Assembly: GCA_964466595.1 (NCBI GenBank)
Contig: CAYXNR010000027.1
Coordinates: 1 to 26,976, forward strand
DNA length: 26,976 nucleotides
Source: JABDGC01 sp964466595
GTDB lineage: Bacteria; Pseudomonadota; Gammaproteobacteria; DSM-16500
Reading direction: 5' to 3'
The translations under genes were made by a program, and so were the position numbers. Shown piece by piece: positions 23,732-26,976 of the stretch. The first letter of the stretch is position 1. The number at the start of each line of letters is the position of its first letter. The notes beneath the pieces are model-generated. The model was not told the origin of the DNA. It worked only from the letters and a program-made list of their open reading frames with translations, and ran no database searches.

Positions 23732-23760
23732 TTGACTCTAGCCCTCGCAATAGATTTAAT
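23732..23760 (+). promoter_or_regulatory. Promoter of tRNA-Phe
   Basis: TTGACT (23732-23737) and TTTAAT (23755-23760) with a 17-bp spacer, 5 of 6 consensus bases in each, ending 11 bases before the tRNA. A strong sigma-70 type promoter as expected for a tRNA gene. Confidence 0.75.
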
Positions 23761-23771
23761 ATACACCGCAA

Positions 23772-23845
<74 letters not shown>

Positions 23846-23896
23846 AGTAAAACGCCGAATTCACCGCTAAAATCCAACGGTAAATCCCAATCTGCC

Positions 23897-24115
23897 TTAT
23901 TTACTATCCAACCATCCCATACTAAGCTTTTTATGCTTTAGCGCACAATCTCGCAAATAAAGATTAATGAGTGTCTGATATGGAATACCATTATCTTCCG
24001 ATAAATGCTTAAAATAATAAATTGTTTCAGCATCGAGCCTGATAGTGACCTGCTTTTTTAAAGCGGCAATATAAGGATTTTTTTTCCCTTTTGAAAAATC
24101 ATATTCTTTTTTCAT
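23897..24115 (-). CDS. BrnA-like / ribbon-helix-helix antitoxin, orphan
   Basis: The product is 72 residues from the ATG at 24115 (4 more if begun at 24127). It reads MKKEYDFSKGKKNPYIAALK, then KQVTIRLDAETIYYFKHLSE, then GIPYQTLINLYLRDCA, which is the BrnA/DUF4415 antitoxin pattern: a variable N-terminus that binds the toxin followed by a ribbon-helix-helix DNA-binding domain. A G-rich GGGGGTG precedes the start. In type II systems BrnA normally follows a brnT toxin gene; the 137 bases upstream (24116-24252) contain no open frame for one. It may repress its own or other promoters, or act as an anti-addiction remnant. Confidence 0.8.
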   Translation of the reverse strand: MKKEYDFSKGKKNPYIAALKKQVTIRLDAETIYYFKHLSEDNGIPYQTLINLYLRDCALKHKKLSMGWLDSK

Positions 24116-24205
24116 AGTCACCCCCATGATATTGGGTTGATTCTCTTTTCGTTGGACAATGGGAAAGAGGTAAAGGTTAAAGTTTCTATCGAATAAATTG
24201 GAAGA

Positions 24206-24238
24206 AAAAATTGAGAATCCCCAGTCACTTGGGGATTG
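24206..24238 (-). terminator. Terminator after the MNT/HEPN pair
   Basis: AATCCCCA (24217-24224) pairs with TGGGGATT (24231-24238) around a 6-base loop. On the minus strand six T follow after five bases (24211-24206). It begins 15 bases after the HEPN stop. Confidence 0.65.
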
Positions 24239-24252
24239 TTTTAAAAATTAAT

Positions 24253-24663
24253 TCAGCCATGTTGCACTCTTTCCAAAATATCTTGTGTAGCTGCCAACAA
24301 ATCCTTTAATAGTTGATCATCAATTTCCAAATGACCTTCATATTCCGCCACATTCCGTCGCTTATGGCATAAATCTAAAATCCGCCATACTTTCTGGTCC
24401 ACTTTCAACGTATGGGGCAATGCTTGAAAAACCACATAACGGTTAGTTGAACGATAGCCCTGTTTACGCAAAGCAGCTAAAGCAAAAGAGTGCGCGGCAT
24501 TATAGGCAAGAATGAAGCGACTCTCTTCAGATAGACTTTCATTCAGGGCGTCATTTAAACGTGCTTGTCCAAAACGAATTAAGCCTTTGCATTCTTGCTC
24601 ATTATAAGGCTCAAGTTTTAGCTGCCCTATTTTTACCAGATTTTCTAAGCTTGGCGAGCTCAT
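24253..24663 (-). CDS. HEPN-domain protein paired with the MNT nucleotidyltransferase (putative toxin-antitoxin)
   Basis: This 136-residue helical protein begins SSPSLENLVKIGQLKLEP and has the four-helix HEPN layout. It includes SRFILAYNAAHSFALAALRK (residues 47-66) and, in the last third, CHKRRNVAEYEG (R101, R102, N103, Y107). Many HEPN toxins are RNases with R-x4-6-H; here the position after R-x4 is Tyr, not His, a variant I recall from MNT-partnered HEPN proteins of this type. The gene overlaps the MNT gene by 53 bases in another frame, so the two are surely translated together. In characterised MNT/HEPN systems the MNT protein modifies a HEPN tyrosine to neutralise it. Whether this copy is toxic is untested. 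Confidence 0.83.
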   Translation of the reverse strand: MSSPSLENLVKIGQLKLEPYNEQECKGLIRFGQARLNDALNESLSEESRFILAYNAAHSFALAALRKQGYRSTNRYVVFQALPHTLKVDQKVWRILDLCHKRRNVAEYEGHLEIDDQLLKDLLAATQDILERVQHG

Positions 24664-25267
24664 CTTCTGTTCCTATTAAAAATATTTTAGCTTGCTTCAA
24701 TATTTGAATAATGAAATTATTTTCTTCTTTCTGTTTTTTCATCCACTCAGAAGAAGAATACAAAACGGGGCTTATTTTTCTACCTAATTTTTCTTCCGTT
24801 ACTGCCAGGCATTGAAATATTTCAGCATAAGTTAATTGTTGGCTAATAATCATTAGATCAATATCACTATCTGCTTTATCTTCTTGCTTAGCAATGGATC
24901 CGTAAATGAATGCAAGTTCAATCTTTTTAGTAAATGGTGCTAATGCTTCTTTCAAAACATCAGCCAAGCCAAAAGTCTTTTGAATGAGACTTCGCAACTC
25001 AGAAAAGAAAGGCGTATTTTGGTTGGCTTGATATCTTTTCTGATTTCCTACTTGCTTGACAGTGACCAACCCGCTGGCAACTAATCTCGCCAATTCGCGC
25101 TGTACTGCACCTGTTCCTGATTGCGTAAAACGAATAATTTCATTGGTATAAAAATCTAAATTTGAATGGCCATATAGAAGCCCCAGCACCTGCTGCTGTA
25201 CCTTGGAAAAAAGGACAGTGGAAACACTTAAATGATTAATACCCATATTGGGTATTATAATACCCAT
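24611..25267 (-). CDS. Winged-helix regulator fused to an MNT-type minimal nucleotidyltransferase
   Basis: The product is 218 residues from the ATG at 25267 (211 from the ATG at 25246). The frame continues upstream to 25546 through repeat DNA, but homology begins near LSVSTVLFSKVQQQVLGLLY. Residues about 15-85 form an ArsR-like winged helix (FYTNEIIRFTQSGTGAVQRE, LVASGLVTVKQVGNQKRYQA). Residues about 110-200 form the nucleotidyltransferase with FIYGSIAK (G123, S124) and DSDIDLM (D135, D137). The architecture suggests an antitoxin that both binds its operator and modifies the HEPN partner. A palindromic array overlaps the start codons, fitting autoregulation. Start choice is uncertain: neither ATG has a clear ribosome site. 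Confidence 0.85.
   Translation of the reverse strand: MGIIIPNMGINHLSVSTVLFSKVQQQVLGLLYGHSNLDFYTNEIIRFTQSGTGAVQRELARLVASGLVTVKQVGNQKRYQANQNTPFFSELRSLIQKTFGLADVLKEALAPFTKKIELAFIYGSIAKQEDKADSDIDLMIISQQLTYAEIFQCLAVTEEKLGRKISPVLYSSSEWMKKQKEENNFIIQILKQAKIFLIGTEDELAKLRKSGKNRAAKT
25237..25266 (-). promoter_or_regulatory. Palindromic operator array at the MNT gene start
   Basis: Three half-sites alternate in orientation: AATACCCA (25238-25245), TGGGTATT (25249-25256), AATACCCA (25259-25266). The last two form the perfect 18-bp palindrome TGGGTATTATAATACCCA; the first two form 9-bp arms around one base plus flanks (25237-25257). The array spans both candidate start codons of the winged-helix/MNT gene, as expected for an autorepressor site. 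Confidence 0.6.
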
Positions 25268-25287
25268 TTTAGGTAGTTTCAATGGGG

Positions 25288-25350
25288 GCTTGCCTTTAAC
25301 CTTCACTCTTATTTGCCGATAATAGAGAGGTGAAGGTTGAAGGCAAAAGC
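25288..25350. repeat. Long imperfect hairpin upstream of the MNT gene
   Basis: GCTTGCCTTTAACCTTCAC (25288-25306) pairs with the 21 bases at 25330-25350 with one mismatch and two bulged bases, and the inner bases (CTCTTATT with AATAGAGAG) continue the stem. In the MNT transcript it would be a large 5' structure. It abuts the inverted repeat at 25353 and may belong to the same inserted element. Confidence 0.6.
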
Positions 25351-25352
25351 AA

Positions 25353-25456
25353 GGGTCAAGCGCCACCTTGATGTACAAAAAATTAGCAAGACTTTGCATT
25401 TTACAAATTGGCGAAGTGGCTGATGAATTTTTGTACCTTAAGGTGGCACTTGACCC
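25353..25456. repeat. MITE-like inverted repeat (about 104 bp)
   Basis: The arms 25353-25384 and 25426-25456 are near-perfect inverted copies starting GGGTCAAG[CT]GCCACCTT and continuing to GTACAAAAA. Read outward, both arms encode FLY[IL]KVALDP, which is why open frames run through it on both strands. No transposase is present. Size and form suit a non-autonomous miniature element. Confidence 0.65.
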
Positions 25457-25883
25457 CCTGATTGATGCCAATACATTTATAGGCGCTAATCTTGCTAAAA
25501 TAAACTTTCTTGTTGGCAAAATGCCCGCAGCAACTCCACGTATCAAAGGGGCGTTATCAAAGATAGCTATCCTGAATGAGTTGATTTCGCGCTTGCCTTC
25601 CGAGGCTAGCTTAGAACAGCCAGCTCCATTTCATGCATTCACAGCTCAATTGAGCGAAACATCCAACACACTTAAATCTATGCGTCGCAATAACACTTTC
25701 TTTGATTGTGACAACATGATCAAATTCCTCAAGGGATTAGCTGTCATCATGACCGGCGTCATCCCAGGCTTAATCTTTGGCGCAGCACTCAATTACTTTG
25801 GTGTTTTCAACTCAACAGGCGAAAACAAAGTCAATAAGATGCAGAAAATTCTAGCTTCAGCCACACCAAGTGCCCGCATTTAG
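25368..25883 (+). CDS. Probable 5'-truncated remnant of a membrane protein
   Basis: The open frame (171 codons from a TTG) begins inside the inverted repeat, so its first 30 residues are repeat DNA rather than gene. From about residue 31 it reads as genuine protein: a helical region with TPRIKGALSKIAILNELISR, then a strongly hydrophobic segment (LKGLAVIMTGVIPGLIFGAA, about residues 123-145), and a short polar end. An ATG at 25521 would give 120 residues but has no ribosome site. The helices-then-membrane-hairpin ending is common in Legionellales proteins of unknown function. Best explanation: an older gene cut by insertion of the repeat element and now decayed. No function is assigned. Confidence 0.5.
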   Translation: MMYKKLARLCILQIGEVADEFLYLKVALDPLIDANTFIGANLAKINFLVGKMPAATPRIKGALSKIAILNELISRLPSEASLEQPAPFHAFTAQLSETSNTLKSMRRNNTFFDCDNMIKFLKGLAVIMTGVIPGLIFGAALNYFGVFNSTGENKVNKMQKILASATPSARI

Positions 25884-26011
25884 ATATACGGCAAATATGC
25901 ATATTGGTGAAAGATAGCCGCCTTTTCCAAAAAAGTACGTGTAGCATCGAATGTATTAATTGCTATCAATATTATCTCTCAACTCAATCCTGCCATTTAA
26001 CATATCGAAGA

Positions 26012-26055
26012 ACTGAAAATCCTTGTGTCGGTGGTTCGATTCCGCCTCTGGCCAA
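26012..26055 (+). repeat. Right attachment-site repeat (tRNA-Phe 3' copy)
   Basis: Identical over 44 bases to 23802-23845. The 5' half of a tRNA is missing, so this is not a functional tRNA gene; it marks the right boundary of the island. Confidence 0.88.
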
Positions 26056-26067
26056 TGGAAATGACAT

Positions 26068-26400
26068 GTGTCCGATATAAAACGCTCAACCGATTTTTAC
26101 AAAACACTTTTCAATGCTGAACCCGTATTTTCGAGTCCTCGCTATGTGGCGTTTTCTGCTGGTGGTGAAGCAATGTTTGCTATTTGGACAGGCGGAACAG
26201 TCCCCGATATTAACATTCCGCGATTTTCTGAAATTGGCATTATGCTTTCATCTAACGAAGAGATAGACCGCCTCTTTGAAAAGTGGCAAAAAAATCCTGG
26301 CATCAAAATCGTGCAGAAACCCTCCACTGAAGTCTTTGGCCGCACCTTCCTTGCTGCAGACCCCGATGGACATGTGATTCGGGTATGCCCATTAGATTAA
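26068..26400 (+). CDS. VOC (glyoxalase/dioxygenase-fold) protein lacking its first strand
   Basis: From a GTG at 26068 the 110-residue product reads SDIKRSTDFYKTLFNAEPVF, then YVAFSAGGEAMFAIW, and ends in FGRTFLAADPDGHVIRVCPL, the vicinal oxygen chelate fold with its typical DPDGHxIR close. Intact relatives begin with about 10 more residues forming the first beta strand (hydrophobic, ending YVSD). Here a TGA lies in frame two codons before the GTG, and the right tRNA repeat ends 12 bases upstream. The start has therefore been lost at or next to the island boundary. It is probably non-functional or altered; original substrate unknown. Confidence 0.72.
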   Translation: MSDIKRSTDFYKTLFNAEPVFSSPRYVAFSAGGEAMFAIWTGGTVPDINIPRFSEIGIMLSSNEEIDRLFEKWQKNPGIKIVQKPSTEVFGRTFLAADPDGHVIRVCPLD

Positions 26401-26453
26401 GGGGCTATTGTCTAGCAAAAAGTAAAACGAATCCAACCGCTTTAATAATGTCG

Positions 26454-26976
26454 TCAAGAGCCATAATTTTTCTCTACCCAACCATTAATTTCATTAATGG
26501 CATTGGCAATCTGATCTGGTAAATTTAAGCGCTCCCGAAAAATACCCAAACCTCGCAGATGATTATTCCACAGAGCTTGCAAACCTTGCATTCCAGATTG
26601 ATCAAACTGAATAGCCAATGCTATTGGCGTTTCACGGCGCTTGAAAGTGGCTTGAATCGCACTAGCAACCTTTCTGGCATCTAAGAAATTCGGTTCCCGA
26701 ATCATTACTAGCAAATCATGATAATCCTTCATTCTGCTGTTAATAGCGCCCTTGGATAAAATTGTTTCCAGTTTTTCGGAAAAAATGGCTTCCGGCGGAT
26801 AAACATACAAAGAAATTTCACCCGCAAAAATCGGCTTTCCCTTGTACTCAAAAGGAGTAAATGTCGCCTCGACTGGTTCAACAGTATCGCCAATACCGAT
26901 ATCGACCTGAATCTTATCCTTCATCTTTCCAAACTGAGCATCCAAAGTTACCCGAAAACCTGTATATTCCATATGC
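26454..26976 (-). CDS. AbiEii/AbiGii-type nucleotidyltransferase toxin, C-terminal part (runs off right edge)
   Basis: The leftward frame is open to the window edge; the apparent start at 26972 is an internal Met. The visible 172 residues match the C-terminal two-thirds of AbiEii/AbiGii toxins: VQ-type strand KIQVDIGIGDTVEP, then ISLYVYPPEAIFSEKLETIL, KGAINSRMKDYHDLLVMI, and the helical end. The N-terminal GG-x-S/DLD nucleotidyltransferase motif would lie outside the window. In characterised AbiE systems this protein is the bacteriostatic toxin of a phage-abortive pair, with AbiEi encoded upstream. It ends 53 bases from the VOC gene, converging with it, and extends the accessory zone beyond the tRNA island. 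Confidence 0.82.
   Translation of the reverse strand, partial: HMEYTGFRVTLDAQFGKMKDKIQVDIGIGDTVEPVEATFTPFEYKGKPIFAGEISLYVYPPEAIFSEKLETILSKGAINSRMKDYHDLLVMIREPNFLDARKVASAIQATFKRRETPIALAIQFDQSGMQGLQALWNNHLRGLGIFRERLNLPDQIANAINEINGWVEKNYGS

Larger units (their letters stand above)
23846..26055. mobile_element. Miniature tRNA-Phe island (2.2 kb, no integrase)
   Basis: The segment between the two identical 44-bp tRNA-derived repeats carries only accessory genes: an orphan BrnA-like antitoxin, an MNT/HEPN pair, a MITE-like inverted repeat and a gene fragment. No recombinase, excisionase or transfer gene is visible, so it is either a remnant of a larger element or a passenger mobilised in trans. 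Positions 25884-26011 show no gene or clear structure. Confidence 0.75.

Noticed and set aside
25268..25546. N-terminal 93-residue extension of the MNT gene
   Set aside because: The extension translates two inverted repeats and has no protein-like character; family similarity starts near the ATG at 25267.
26012..26055. Second tRNA-Phe gene
   Set aside because: Only the 3' half is present; the acceptor 5' strand and D arm are missing, so it is an attachment-site copy.

Overview
The window looks like a chromosomal segment of a moderately AT-rich intracellular gammaproteobacterium of the Legionellales type (Legionella/Coxiella/Rickettsiella/Berkiella relatives). This placement is an inference. 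It rests on the conserved uvrA | yajR-ssb arrangement at the left, gamma-type birA, mutY-yggX and tRNA-Phe genes, an ankyrin-like protein with the DYTGKT-type motif I associate with Legionella/Coxiella/Rickettsiella families, and a giant repeat-built, effector-like protein. No Dot/Icm or other secretion genes are visible here, so secretion of any of these proteins is untested.

Layout. Positions 1-2631 hold housekeeping DNA metabolism: the start of uvrA (leftward), then divergent yajR-ssb closed by a good terminator. Positions 2870-4608 are a small accessory patch: an ORF6N/YgiT chimeric regulator, a tandem pair of tiny coiled-coil tail-anchored proteins, and a GNAT acetyltransferase. Positions 4634-6742 hold a leftward ankyrin-like protein and a rightward HAD phosphatase, separated and followed by REP-like hairpins. 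Positions 6980-19084 are one leftward gene of 4034 codons, the dominant feature: a lysine/glutamate-rich helical protein built from diverged internal repeats, with several in-frame microsatellites and a C-terminal membrane region. Its stop codon is followed in frame by 49 sense codons that look like another membrane tail. A palindromic repeat element with duplicated tips lies upstream of its promoter.

Positions 19461-23707 return to ordinary metabolism: an exported M20 carboxypeptidase-like enzyme (whose signal peptide carries a perfect 27-bp tandem duplication), convergent birA lacking the DNA-binding domain, an isochorismatase-fold protein that has lost its catalytic cysteine, and the translationally coupled mutY-yggX pair.

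Positions 23772-26055 form a miniature genomic island. The tRNA-Phe gene is intact, and its last 43 bases plus one more are repeated perfectly 2.2 kb downstream (44 bp in each copy), as left by site-specific integration into a tRNA 3' end. No integrase remains. Inside are an orphan BrnA-like antitoxin, an overlapping MNT nucleotidyltransferase/HEPN pair with a palindromic operator array at its start, a MITE-like inverted repeat, and the tail of a decayed membrane protein. Beyond the right repeat are a VOC protein lacking its first strand and the C-terminal part of an AbiEii-type toxin that runs off the window. The right end is therefore an accessory, defence/toxin-antitoxin rich zone.
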